A stretch of DNA of 64,000 bases from an uncultured Chloroflexales bacterium (lineage in GTDB: Bacteria; Chloroflexota; Chloroflexia; Chloroflexales; Chloroflexaceae): contig CALGUG010000044.1 in the NCBI GenBank assembly GCA_937902315.1, positions 1 to 64,000 of the forward strand, read 5' to 3'. Of the stretch, positions 43,244 through 51,796 are shown piece by piece. Every line of letters begins with the position of its first letter. The first letter of the stretch is position 1. The notes beneath the pieces were generated by a model that worked only from the letters and a program-made list of their open reading frames with translations, had not been told where the DNA came from and searched no databases. A program made the position numbers and the translations under genes.

Positions 43244-44773
43244 TTATTTGGCCGCGAGCACTTTATAGGCTCGCACGCGCTGTTCTTTGCCTTTCAACTG
43301 CAATTCGCCGACCTCTTGCAAAATGTATTGGTCGCGGATGTAGTTGGCGGTGCTCTCGCCGATAAAGGTCGTGCCCGGCTCAGCGGCGCTCTCGAGGCGC
43401 GAGGCGGTGTTGACGGCATCGCCGATCGCGGTGTATTCGAGCCGGTGGCGGGTTCCAAAGAAGCCGGTGTAAGCCAAACCGGTATTGACACCGATACGAA
43501 TGGTAAAGGCGCGGCTGGGATCGCCCTTCTCGATCAGGCGGCGCTGGGCCTCTAACATATCGAGCGCGGCCCGCACGGCGCGGTTGGCGTGGCTATCGTC
43601 GCGTGGCTCGTCGGGCAGGCGCGGCGCCCCGAAGACCGCCATAATGCCATCGCCGATGTATTTGTCGAGCGTGCCGCCATAACGGAAGATCACCTCTGTC
43701 ATCTCGTGCAGATACTCGTTTAAAAGATCCTGCACCTCGTGGGGTTGGAGGCGCTCTGAGAGCGAGGTGAAGTTCTTGACATCGGCAAATAGAATGGTGA
43801 CTTGCTCCTCTTGCGCATCCCAGAGCTTGCCGTGCTGCAGGAAGTAACGCGCCATAGCGCGGGCGACATTGGGCGACAGAAAGCGCTCGAGGTTCTGAAC
43901 TTGGCGAGCTTGCTGGCGTAACTCTTCGCTCAAACGGGCTCGTTCCAAGACTACTGCCGACTGGCTGGCGATCGCCATAACCAGATCGCGTTCGCGCTCG
44001 GTGAACTGCTCGCGCCCGGGCGAGTCGAGATAGATCAGGCCGAAAGGCTGGCCCTGAGCCATGAGGGGCACGCTAATGGCCGAGCGAATATTGGCCGAAA
44101 TGATGCTTTGGGAACCGGCGAAATCTAAGCGGGCATCGCGAGTCAAGACCGCCTCGCCCTTTTCGATCGTTTTACTTACGATGCTGCTGCTGATCGCGAT
44201 GTGTTCGCGCTCGCTTGTATCGGAGGGAGCGGGCGAGATCACCATCGGCACCAGCTCGTTATCGCGCCGCAAGAAGAGGAAGCCGCGTTGGGCTGGCACA
44301 AGCCGCAAGACCTCTTCCATCACGACATCGAGCAGCTCGTGGTAATCGAACACCTGATTGAGGCGCGTGCTGATGCGGAAGAACTCTTGCAGATCGAGCG
44401 CCATCATCGAAGCAGGGCCGCTCGGGGCTACCTGCGAGTCTGATTTCAGCGGCAGGTACTTGTTATCATCGAGAAGTACGCTCTGAGCGGCACGATCCTC
44501 GTAAACGATATCGAAAGGCCCAATCGTCACTATGTCTCCATCGACGAGTTGCTCGCGTTTGACCCGCAGCCGATTAACAAACACTCCGTTCCTGCTGTCG
44601 AGATCGACAACCCACGCCTCGCGTCCACGCAGTTCGATCATGGCATGCCGCCGCGAAACAACCGCATGGTTCAATACGATATCGTTATCAAGCTGACGTC
44701 CTATAGTTAGGTTCTTCTGGGTGAGGGGAAACGCGTGGCGTTCGCCATTTATCGTCACAGAGAGTCTGGCCAT
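43244..44773 (-). CDS. FHA-GAF-class III adenylate cyclase
   Basis: 509 residues, soluble. Residues 22-75 form an FHA domain (TIGRQLDND, VVSRRHAMI, DSRNGVFVN) that binds phosphothreonine. Residues 130-285 form a GAF sensor domain. A short coiled linker leads to a class III cyclase (about 320-500): metal-binding D331 (ILFADVKNFT) and D375, adenine-specifying K371 and D452 (LDKYIGDG, YTAIGDAVN), and transition-state N455 and R459. All catalytic residues are present, so it should make cyclic AMP from ATP, tuned by a small ligand and by a phosphorylated partner, probably of a Ser/Thr kinase. No kinase is in the window. Confidence 0.9.
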   Translation of the reverse strand: MARLSVTINGERHAFPLTQKNLTIGRQLDNDIVLNHAVVSRRHAMIELRGREAWVVDLDSRNGVFVNRLRVKREQLVDGDIVTIGPFDIVYEDRAAQSVLLDDNKYLPLKSDSQVAPSGPASMMALDLQEFFRISTRLNQVFDYHELLDVVMEEVLRLVPAQRGFLFLRRDNELVPMVISPAPSDTSEREHIAISSSIVSKTIEKGEAVLTRDARLDFAGSQSIISANIRSAISVPLMAQGQPFGLIYLDSPGREQFTERERDLVMAIASQSAVVLERARLSEELRQQARQVQNLERFLSPNVARAMARYFLQHGKLWDAQEEQVTILFADVKNFTSLSERLQPHEVQDLLNEYLHEMTEVIFRYGGTLDKYIGDGIMAVFGAPRLPDEPRDDSHANRAVRAALDMLEAQRRLIEKGDPSRAFTIRIGVNTGLAYTGFFGTRHRLEYTAIGDAVNTASRLESAAEPGTTFIGESTANYIRDQYILQEVGELQLKGKEQRVRAYKVLAAK

Positions 44774-45075
44774 ACAGATACCTCAAGTCACAAATTATGA
44801 GCACATGCTGGCGGGAGAATCTGTTTACCGAAACCGGTTCGTTAGATCACTTAGGCGCGCCGATAGTAGTGTTAGATTGCCATAGTTTTTATCCAATCGC
44901 TCTTGATTGTAAAATCATTCAAGCGAATCGATTCGTACTTATAGCAATAAACGCATAAAAAAGCAGGCCTAACAAGATATACAGATCTGATTCGGAACAG
45001 ATCTTGCGCGAACCCCTGTTTACCATACAGCCTCATGGCGCAATATGGCTCAGTCGCTAGCAGCATTCCTGTGCA
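44774..45075. other. Intergenic gap, nothing recognised
   Basis: About 300 bp, fairly AT-rich in the middle. No gene, known repeat or convincing promoter was found. Confidence 0.4.
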
Positions 45076-46005
45076 TTAGGGCCGAACAACCCAGAGGCTG
45101 TGGTGCGACAAAGCCTCATCGAGCGATGGAGACTCGATCAGCTGGCGCGCCGCATTCAGGTAGGTTCCGGCCCGTTGAACGTAGTGTTTAGCGGTCGGGT
45201 TCGCTTGAATATCTTGCGGGCGAACGATGCCTTGATTGTGCCAAGCCGCCAAAGCACGCCACGAAACGGGAACCTGTTCGTATTCGGCACGGTAGACACC
45301 CCGCGCCAAATTGGCCGCCAAAAACTCAACCGCCATATCGTCTTGGCTGATCTCAGCAGTGATCTGGGCGTATAACTCACTTTGGCTCAAACCAGCATCG
45401 AGCGAGATTCGGCTATTGGCTACGTTAACTGGCACGCTGATTGGTTCGCTCTGATCGGGAACGGGCAATTCGTGCCGCAGAATCTCTAAAGCGACCGACG
45501 GGCGCAAGTTGGCGGGCCAGACACTAAAGTTGCTGCCCAAACCGCCCTTGTTCAGTTCGACTTGTAACTGTTGATAGAGCGGAGTAACCGGCCGAACGGG
45601 CGTGACAAGATCTTCAAACCAACCGTTGTGCTCATTGTAAAGCACAAGTGCAATGATTGTGGCAAACTCTTCGTCGCTCATCCCCGATAGCTCGCGCGGG
45701 TTATGGCGCGCCGCCGCGTCGAGAATGGTAGGACGCAGGAGTTGCATGCGTTTTTGGAACTCGGGTCGGATATAGCCATCTCTTGAGGGAAAGAAGTCGT
45801 CTAGTGGGCGTCGCATGCGCCCAAGCGATGGGGAATCGATGGTGCTAGTGTTGCATAGATCGAGTGTATTGCATACGTCAGAAGCGAACAATAGGCGCAG
45901 AATGAGCATATGAATATCACCTGACTGAGGCCAGGTTAAGAACACAATCGGTATGAGAATCTGTTGGAGTGCAGCAAAAACAAATCGTACCATAAGCATA
46001 TACAT
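45076..46005 (-). CDS. Hypothetical protein, possibly exported, weak lysozyme-like features
   Basis: 309 residues. The first 25 residues are hydrophobic and may be a membrane anchor or uncleaved signal. The segment LSGMSDEEFATIIALVLYNEHNGWFE and VWPANLRPSVALEILRHE vaguely recall lysozyme-like domains, in which a Glu after the first helix is catalytic and a conserved ANLRP/NIKP-type stretch follows; I cannot confirm it. Several in-frame ATGs (46005, 45993) exist with no ribosome site, so the start is uncertain. It is monocistronic. Confidence 0.5.
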   Translation of the reverse strand: MYMLMVRFVFAALQQILIPIVFLTWPQSGDIHMLILRLLFASDVCNTLDLCNTSTIDSPSLGRMRRPLDDFFPSRDGYIRPEFQKRMQLLRPTILDAAARHNPRELSGMSDEEFATIIALVLYNEHNGWFEDLVTPVRPVTPLYQQLQVELNKGGLGSNFSVWPANLRPSVALEILRHELPVPDQSEPISVPVNVANSRISLDAGLSQSELYAQITAEISQDDMAVEFLAANLARGVYRAEYEQVPVSWRALAAWHNQGIVRPQDIQANPTAKHYVQRAGTYLNAARQLIESPSLDEALSHHSLWVVRP

Positions 46006-46204
46006 ACAAAACGCGCCTCACAACACCGGCGCGTCACTGCTATTTCAAACGTTGTTATCAGACGCTCAAAAACAGTTGTGAGTTTCACTGGTCTCACGCC
46101 ACTTCTGAGTTCAATCCCTTCCAAACCCTTTAGCCTCTAGCAAATCTGGCCGATGCCCGCATAGCTCAGGCGGCTGCGGTTTGCCCTTCAAACGGGCTTC
46201 TAGC

Positions 46205-46225
46205 GCGTCCGCCTACGGCTATCAA
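46205..46225 (+). repeat. R1 dispersed repeat core
   Basis: Plus-strand R1 core, then CAGCTCTCCCGCCACAAG and GCCTATCGGTGTG. The same extension, inverted, precedes the copy at 43053. Confidence 0.9.
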
Positions 46226-46409
46226 CAGCTCTCCCGCCACAAGGGGGCCTATCGGTGTGGCGACGCCGCCACCCAAAGCCCAGCATCTAAACCAGTTCAT
46301 AGCATGCGCCATACGAGGCTGATAGTCTATGGTATCATACTTCCGATGATCACAAAGGGGATCAACGATCTAAAAATAGAGATCAAACTTCAGGGAGAGC
46401 ACGAGAACT

Positions 46410-47570
46410 ATGGATTCAGCAACAATTATCGCCAGCGAGCTAGAACACGAGACAGGCCTGTACCCAAAGCGCAATCTTGCGATTGTGCGTGGTAAAGGTG
46501 CCCGTCTGTGGGATGCCGAAGGGCGTGAATTTATCGATTGTATCGGCGGACAAGGTTCAGCGAACTTAGGTCACGGCCACCCGGCTGTGTTAGCGGCCAT
46601 TCACGAACAGGCCGACAAACTGATCAGCTGCACCGAGATCCTTTCAAACGATGCCCGCGCGGCTTATCTCAACGCGCTAACAGCAGCTTTACCTTTCCCT
46701 GCCCGTATTTTCTTCTGCAATAGTGGCGCTGAATCGGTTGAGGCTGCCCTGAAGTTTGCCCGTCTGCTCACCAAACGCACCAAAATCATTGCCACCATGC
46801 GCGGCTTCCACGGGCGCACCATGGGCGCGCTCAGCGCGACTTGGGATCCCAAGTACCGCGAGCCCTTCGCACCCTTAGTGCCCGATTTCCAGCATGTGGC
46901 CTACGATAATCTCGATGCGCTGGCCGAAGCGATCGACGATCAAACCGCTGCGGTCTTGATCGAGCCGGTACAGGGCGAAGGAGGGGTACGCCCCGCTAGC
47001 CCGGGCTATCTGGAAGGCGTTCGCCGCCTGTGCGACCAGCATGGCGCTCTGCTGCTGCTCGACGAGATCCAGACCGGCTTCGGGCGCACTGGCAAGCTCT
47101 TTGCAGTCGAACACAGCGGCATCGAGCCCGATATGTTGCTATTGGCCAAGAGTATTGCAGGCGGTCTGCCCTTTGGCGCGGTCGCCCTGCACCGCAAGCA
47201 TGGCACGATTCCGCCCGGCACGCACGGCACTACCTTCGGTGGCAGCCCGCTGCTCTGCGCTGCGGCCTCGGCGGCCCTCAAAGCCATGCTCGAAGAGAAT
47301 CTTGCCGCTCAGGCCGCCGAGAAGGGCGCTTGGCTGATCGAGCGACTGCGCTCGCTGAACCTGAGCCGAGTGCGCGAAGTGCGCGGTCTCGGCCTCTTGG
47401 TTGGGCTTGAGCTCAAAGAGCGCGTTCAGCCTTATCTGATGAAGCTGATCGATGTTGGCGTCTTGGCGCTGCCAGCCGGACCGACGGTCTTGCGCCTGCT
47501 GCCGCCGTTGGTGATCAGTTACGAAGAGCTTGAGATCGTGGTTGAGCGCATTCAAGAGGTGTTAGCTTAA
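46410..47570 (+). CDS. Class III aminotransferase, acetylornithine / LysW-aminoadipate type
   Basis: 386 residues, PLP-dependent. It matches ArgD/LysJ aminotransferases, which convert a protected semialdehyde and glutamate to acetylornithine or LysW-lysine. FCNSGAESVEAALK binds the cofactor phosphate, GFHGRTMG and LIEPVQGEGGV follow, LLLDEIQTGFGRTG has the PLP-ring Asp, and LLAKSIAGGLPFGA has the Schiff-base K247. Between arginine and lysine synthesis the sequence alone does not decide, and no other genes of either path are nearby. A membrane-protein gene begins 17 bp after the stop. Confidence 0.85.
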   Translation: MDSATIIASELEHETGLYPKRNLAIVRGKGARLWDAEGREFIDCIGGQGSANLGHGHPAVLAAIHEQADKLISCTEILSNDARAAYLNALTAALPFPARIFFCNSGAESVEAALKFARLLTKRTKIIATMRGFHGRTMGALSATWDPKYREPFAPLVPDFQHVAYDNLDALAEAIDDQTAAVLIEPVQGEGGVRPASPGYLEGVRRLCDQHGALLLLDEIQTGFGRTGKLFAVEHSGIEPDMLLLAKSIAGGLPFGAVALHRKHGTIPPGTHGTTFGGSPLLCAAASAALKAMLEENLAAQAAEKGAWLIERLRSLNLSRVREVRGLGLLVGLELKERVQPYLMKLIDVGVLALPAGPTVLRLLPPLVISYEELEIVVERIQEVLA

Positions 47571-47586
47571 ACCAAAGGAGTGTTAC

Positions 47587-48138
47587 ATGCTCGAATCGCT
47601 CCTACGGCCCGAAGAGACGCTCCGTTCCTTGCCAGCCCAGCCCCAAGATCTACCTTGGGGTCGCTGGCTAGGACTGGGCGCGGGCGCTGTGCTTGGCTCG
47701 CTAGTGTATGGTGCAAGTTTGGGCGCTGCCCTGCCCAAAGGCTCGGCAGGCGATGCGGCTTGGAAACTGACGCTGGCAACCGGCCCCAGTTGGCTGCTGC
47801 TCGGCCTTGCGAGCTGGTTGTTTCTGCGCCCGCGCCAGATCACGCTCTGGCAACTGGCCCAAACCTGCCTTGTCACGATGAACTACGGTATCGCGGTCTT
47901 GTTGGCCGGAACACCCCTGAATCTGCTGCTAGCGGCGAAGCAAAAGCGTTCCGTCAGCACGCCCAGTAATCTGGGCCTGATCTTTTTGAGCAATAGCTGC
48001 ATGCTCTGGCTGTTTGTGCGCCAGCTCAAAGCGTTGGGCGTTCCTGCTTGGCAAGCTGTTTTGCTCTGGATGCTGGTCTTGAATGGCTGTGGCGCACTGC
48101 TTTTTGCTCGTCTCAAGCTGTTTGATAGCGCTTCCTAA
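47587..48138 (+). CDS. YIP1-like integral membrane protein
   Basis: 183 residues with five hydrophobic segments (about 26-47, 58-80, 95-113, 127-148 and 155-178). The overall pattern, including the amphipathic opening with LLRPEETLRSLP, is like bacterial YIP1-family proteins of unknown function. AAGGAG lies seven bases before ATG 47587, and the gene follows the aminotransferase by 16 bp, so they are probably co-transcribed. No function can be assigned. Confidence 0.65.
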   Translation: MLESLLRPEETLRSLPAQPQDLPWGRWLGLGAGAVLGSLVYGASLGAALPKGSAGDAAWKLTLATGPSWLLLGLASWLFLRPRQITLWQLAQTCLVTMNYGIAVLLAGTPLNLLLAAKQKRSVSTPSNLGLIFLSNSCMLWLFVRQLKALGVPAWQAVLLWMLVLNGCGALLFARLKLFDSAS

Positions 48139-48158
48139 CCAAACTTGCCAGATCTCCA

Positions 48159-48187
48159 TTGTTGCGGGCCTGCAGTCATGGTACAAT
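48159..48187 (+). promoter_or_regulatory. Sigma-70 type promoter of the 48249-50168 cluster
   Basis: TTGTTG (48159-48164), 17-bp spacer, TACAAT (48182-48187), placing the start near 48194. Confidence 0.5.
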
Positions 48188-48248
48188 GCAGCTAAGATCA
48201 AAATTCGTGATTTTGTTCACAGGACTGAGAGAGCTGTAGTCGAGCACC

Positions 48249-48662
48249 ATGGCTGCCTCTGGCTTCGCTAACCAAACAATACCTCGCCAACGTGGACTTC
48301 TGTCGCGGCGACAAACACGGCCCACGTTGTTTTTGGTGTGCGCTGTGTTCAGCATCGCTCTGCTCAATCCCTTACTCTGTATTTTACACTGCCAGATGCA
48401 GCACCAGCACGCTGATGGCCACTACGCGCTCGGCTATTTCTGCGATCTCTCGCTGAGCCATACGAGCGGCTCGGAAGATCTAATGCAAAGCGATCTGCCT
48501 CAAACCGCGACGCCGCGCGCAGTCCACGAAGCCGTTCAGCCTAGCCTGCTGCTGACTGGCATTCTGAGCGGCATCTATCTTGCTCTGGTGCTTTTCCAAA
48601 AGCGCCCGCACGAGCGACCTGCCTCGCCGCCGCTCTTGCCTCCTCCACGCATCAGCTTCTAA
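48249..48662 (+). CDS. Small membrane protein, His/Cys-rich, function unknown
   Basis: 137 residues with two membrane segments (about 26-46 and 98-116). Between them lies LHCQMQHQHADGHYALGYFC, with four His and two Cys in a stretch predicted to be outside, which suggests metal binding. It ends in a Pro-rich tail. It precedes a YtkA/FixH-like lipoprotein and a thioredoxin-like lipoprotein in the same direction; metal handling is plausible for this cluster but not shown. There is no ribosome site before ATG 48249, so the start is uncertain. Confidence 0.55.
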   Translation: MAASGFANQTIPRQRGLLSRRQTRPTLFLVCAVFSIALLNPLLCILHCQMQHQHADGHYALGYFCDLSLSHTSGSEDLMQSDLPQTATPRAVHEAVQPSLLLTGILSGIYLALVLFQKRPHERPASPPLLPPPRISF

Positions 48663-48781
48663 GTTCTTTAAAGGCACACCCTCGGCGTCTGCTTGCCTCT
48701 GGCGAGACGCTTAGGTCTGTTTTGTTTCCAAACAAGCTCTGAACGAGTTTTCGTGCTATCACCAACAAGGGGATATTTCAA

Positions 48782-49240
48782 ATGTTACATTCGATTCGTA
48801 TTCTGGCGCTGAGCCTGATCATCGGGCTGCTGTTGGGCGCCTGTAGCAGCGATTCTGGCAGCGTCGATCATAGCAACCATAACACCGGCGCTGTGCAAGC
48901 CCAAGATGGCAACAGCATTCAAACCCAAACCGTCGACGGCCTCACTATTGCGCTCGACGCTCCCGCCACGCCGCGCCTGCTTCAAACAGCCGTGCTCAGC
49001 GTTACGCTCAGCGATAGCGAGCAGAAGCCGGTCGAGGGCGCCGATGTCTATTTTGATCTGACCATGCCCGAAATGCCCATGGGCTCGAACAAACCGGTCG
49101 CGAGCGAAGAGGAGCCAGGCGTCTACAGCGCTCAAGCACTCTTCAATATGACCGGCAAGTGGCATGTCACCGTTCACATCGATCATAATGGCACAACGAC
49201 CGAAGCGCTCTTTGAGTTGCAGGTTGTAGAAGCAAAATAA
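48782..49240 (+). CDS. Lipoprotein with YtkA/FixH-like domain
   Basis: 152 residues. Signal peptide with lipobox LLGAC (Cys 21). After a short His/Asn-rich linker (DHSNHNTG) comes an immunoglobulin-like domain with VDGLTIALDAPATPRLLQTAVLSVTL, PVEGADVYFDLTMPEMPMGSNKP and GKWHVTVHIDHNG, matching the YtkA/FixH group. Members of this group are often found with copper transport or cytochrome oxidase assembly. It stands 119 bp after the preceding gene and 13 bp before the next lipoprotein gene, which shares the GMTMQL and W-V pattern of this domain. Confidence 0.8.
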   Translation: MLHSIRILALSLIIGLLLGACSSDSGSVDHSNHNTGAVQAQDGNSIQTQTVDGLTIALDAPATPRLLQTAVLSVTLSDSEQKPVEGADVYFDLTMPEMPMGSNKPVASEEEPGVYSAQALFNMTGKWHVTVHIDHNGTTTEALFELQVVEAK

Positions 49241-49253
49241 AGGAGTTCTAGCT

Positions 49254-50168
49254 ATGCGGTATCTCGTTCATCTGCGCCTTGTAGCCCTTGTGCTCTTGGC
49301 CAGCTTCATCAGCGCCTGTGGCGGCTCCAACAGCGCCAACGTCGCGCCTACGCCCACCACCTCGCCCTTCGATGTCGAAGGTGGCATGACCATGCAGTTG
49401 GTTTTGGCCGCCTCGGAAGTTGTGATCGGCGAAAATCGCTTCCCACTCGGCTTGATCGTTGGCGGTACGCCCGCTCGCGATCCCAATATCAAGATCCACT
49501 TGCAGTTTAAGCACGCTAAAAACGACCCCGATCGTGTTCGAGCCGAGGCCGATGCCATCTATCGCGGCGAGAATCTGCCGGTTGGCATCTATGTCGCCCA
49601 AGTAAACTTTGAAGAAGCTGGCGACTGGAATGTTTTGGCCCAAGTCGATAAAGGCGATGGCAAGCTGGTCTACCTCAACCCCATGCGCATCAATGTGCTC
49701 GAAAAGTCGCCCACGCCCGCAGTCGGCGAAGCAGCGCCACCCAGCGACAACCTGACCGTTCGTGACCAGCCCGACTTGGCCAAGCTGACCTCAGACTACG
49801 CTCCCGATGAGAAGCTTTACCAGCTTTCGATCCGCGAGGCGCTCGCACAAAAGAAGCCCTTCGTAGTGCTCTTCGGCACCCCGGGCTTCTGCCAGACCGC
49901 AACCTGCGGCCCTAATATGGTCGTGATGAAGAAGTTGCAAGAGCAGTACGGCGATAAGGTTAACTTCATTCACGTCGAAGTCTATCCTTACCCCTTCAGC
50001 GAGGCCTTCCAGTCGCGCACCGTTGTGCAGTCGATGAAAGACTGGAACCTGCAGACCGAGCCTTGGACCTTTATGGTCGATGCTGAGGGCAAGATTTTTG
50101 CTAAGTATGAAGGTGGCATCACCTTTAGCGAACTCGAGCCCAAGCTCAAAGAGCTGATCGAGTCCTAA
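49254..50168 (+). CDS. Lipoprotein with YtkA-like and thioredoxin-like domains
   Basis: 304 residues. Lipobox FISAC places the lipid on C22. Residues 35-150 repeat the immunoglobulin-like pattern of the preceding gene. Residues 190-304 form a thioredoxin-like domain: KKPFVVLFGTPGFCQTATCGPN holds two cysteines in a CxxxxC spacing (C213, C218) instead of CxxC, then FIHVEVYPYPF and WTFMVDAEGKIFAKYEGG. It is probably an envelope redox protein, perhaps for metal or cytochrome assembly. The unusual cysteine spacing leaves its chemistry open. A very strong terminator follows. Confidence 0.78.
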   Translation: MRYLVHLRLVALVLLASFISACGGSNSANVAPTPTTSPFDVEGGMTMQLVLAASEVVIGENRFPLGLIVGGTPARDPNIKIHLQFKHAKNDPDRVRAEADAIYRGENLPVGIYVAQVNFEEAGDWNVLAQVDKGDGKLVYLNPMRINVLEKSPTPAVGEAAPPSDNLTVRDQPDLAKLTSDYAPDEKLYQLSIREALAQKKPFVVLFGTPGFCQTATCGPNMVVMKKLQEQYGDKVNFIHVEVYPYPFSEAFQSRTVVQSMKDWNLQTEPWTFMVDAEGKIFAKYEGGITFSELEPKLKELIES

Positions 50169-50190
50169 GAGCATTCGAAGCGAAAGTTAC

Positions 50191-50229
50191 AGCAGAGATT
50201 TGGCATACTTATGCCGAATCTCTGCTTTT
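50191..50229 (+). terminator. Intrinsic terminator of the lipoprotein cluster
   Basis: 16-bp stem with one wobble (AGCAGAGATTTGGCAT / ATGCCGAATCTCTGCT), four-base loop, then TTT. Confidence 0.92.
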
Positions 50230-50461
50230 CAAACTCGCGCATGCTCTCATCTCGTTCTGCCTACACCGTCAAAACACGCAACGCACCGCGATTTTAGCGC
50301 TGTGGCTCGCCAAAGTTTCGGCTTCGTTGTACAATCCAAACCTAGAATTGCCAAGCAAATCATGCAAAAATCGGCAGTCGAGGTTATACTAGAAGAAGAA
50401 GGAAGGAGTAGCACATCGAATCAGCGCTTATGCAACTAGGATTTTACAGCCAACGTCAAAT

Positions 50462-50851
50462 GTGCTACGATCCCAAGATACTATAACTTGGACAGGAGGC
50501 AGAACTATAGACGCCCAACAGTTTGCACACTTAGCGGTAGAAGCAGCTGACGCAAAACAAGCCAGCGACATTATCATGCTGGATATTCGCGAAGTCAGCA
50601 CCATCGCAGACTATTTCGTAATCTGCTCTGCTGAAAGCGATCGTCAGATCCGCGCAGTTGTTGAAAGTATTGACGAAGATATCAAGAAGAAAACAGGGGT
50701 CGATCCTCGTATAGAGGGTACGCCCGATACAGGATGGGTTGTACTCGATTATGGCGATGTTGTTGTGCACGTCTTCTCCGAAGAACAACGAGAGTTCTAT
50801 CGTCTCGAACGGCTTTGGAGCCAAGCAGCACCTGTGGTCGTCCTGCAGTAG
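50462..50851 (+). CDS. rsfS: Ribosomal silencing factor RsfS
   Basis: RsfS binds ribosomal protein L14 and keeps the subunits apart when nutrients are short. Family blocks are present: LAVEAADAKQASDIIMLDI, TIADYFVICSAES, RQIRAVVESI, and GTPDTGWVVLDYGDVVVHVF, ending in REFYRLERLW. The start is odd. The only canonical in-frame start is GTG 50462, which has no ribosome site, while a perfect AGGAGG (50494-50499) stands seven bases before an in-frame ATA at 50507-50509. Starting there gives 114 residues, the usual family length and N-terminus. A small membrane protein follows 8 bp later, so the two are probably co-transcribed. Confidence 0.88.
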   Translation: MLRSQDTITWTGGRTIDAQQFAHLAVEAADAKQASDIIMLDIREVSTIADYFVICSAESDRQIRAVVESIDEDIKKKTGVDPRIEGTPDTGWVVLDYGDVVVHVFSEEQREFYRLERLWSQAAPVVVLQ

Positions 50852-50859
50852 AGGCAACG

Positions 50860-51060
50860 ATGCAAAAAAATATGTCACCACCTTACACACGATACTTGCT
50901 CTTCGCCCTCGGAGCAGCTGTTGGCAGCGCCCTTGGTCTCGTCCTAGGATCGCTCTTAACTTTCTGGCTGGGTGAAGGTGCTGTACGAACCATTCAACGG
51001 GGTATTCGCCGTCTCACCGGGAACGACGATCACCCCAACTTCGATCTCTTGCTGCAATAG
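50860..51060 (+). CDS. Small single-helix membrane protein
   Basis: 66 residues from ATG 50860, with GAGG before it and 8 bp after the rsfS stop. One glycine-rich membrane segment (about 12-36, LLFALGAAVGSALGLVLGSL) is followed by a basic amphipathic stretch (TIQRGIRRLTG) and an acidic end. It looks like the YtxH-type small envelope proteins, but no family can be assigned. A terminator 200 bp on probably ends the transcript. Confidence 0.6.
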   Translation: MQKNMSPPYTRYLLFALGAAVGSALGLVLGSLLTFWLGEGAVRTIQRGIRRLTGNDDHPNFDLLLQ

Positions 51061-51261
51061 CAATCCGAGATCCGAGCAAGTAAAAGCCTCTGCGCGGCGA
51101 TGCGCGGCGGGTACATGGCTTGTTATGCCCAAACAAGTCCCCTCCGCTGCCCCGCGCACGATCTACTGCTCCCCCTTTGCCCTGATCGGGCATTCTTGAT
51201 TTTCGTCTCTAGTCGTTGTAAAAGGCCCGCCGTGGTCTCTATACCGCTATTTTACGCACGA

Positions 51262-51296
51262 AAGAAGCTCTCTCCCTCGCGAGAGGGCTTCTTTTT
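51262..51296 (+). terminator. Intrinsic terminator after the rsfS operon
   Basis: 13-bp stem AAGAAGCTCTCTC / GAGAGGGCTTCTT with one wobble, 6-nt loop, followed by TTT. Confidence 0.85.
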
Positions 51297-51460
51297 CATT
51301 CACCACACGAGGCACCGAGACACAGAGTTTTTTAGAGCTTGGATTTGATTATGTGCTTGGATCGTACCTGCGACAGGCTCGGGGTACGGTTGTTTATATG
51401 CATAGGGTGCGGTTTGCTCCATATGGCGGAGAGGCAGCTAGCTCCCATTCGGCTTCTAGC

Positions 51461-51733
51461 GCGTCCGCCTTCGGCTATCAAGAGCTCTCTCCACCACACG
51501 AGGTCATTGCTACGCCATGTGAGATCATTGTTTCACCATGCGCGGCCATTGAAACACTAGGCGAGGCACTGAGTCGCTGAGAAAAACGGCGTTGGCTGAG
51601 CCTGTTGATGCCAAGGCCCTAGCATTGTGCGATTACAGTGGCGATCTATTCGTACCCTGAGCCAGTCGAAGGGTACGAATAGATCGCCGGGGATGAGGGC
51701 GGGTTAGCTGCTCTGGTAGCCGGAGGCGGACGC
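51461..51733. repeat. Unit bounded by inverted R1 copies, 273 bp
   Basis: R1 core on the plus strand at 51461-51481 (CCTTCGG variant) and on the minus strand at about 51713-51733 (GCCGGAGG variant). The interior holds a perfect 19-bp inverted repeat at 51640-51658 and 51670-51688, with arms GGCGATCTATTCGTACCCT. Confidence 0.75.
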
Positions 51734-51796
51734 GGTGAGGACCTTTTTTGAGGCTAGAGCTGTCTCCGCCCACAGCTTAACATAACCTGCGACACG

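Noticed and set aside
45076..46005. Firm call as a lysozyme or transglycosylase
   Set aside because: Only two short stretches resemble that fold and the catalytic Glu cannot be placed with confidence, so the gene was left as hypothetical.
46155..46200. tRNA-like stretch GCCCGCATAGCTCAG followed by a small stem
   Set aside because: No full cloverleaf: no matching acceptor 3' strand, no T-arm with GTTCGA and no CCA-side pairing before the R1 repeat begins.
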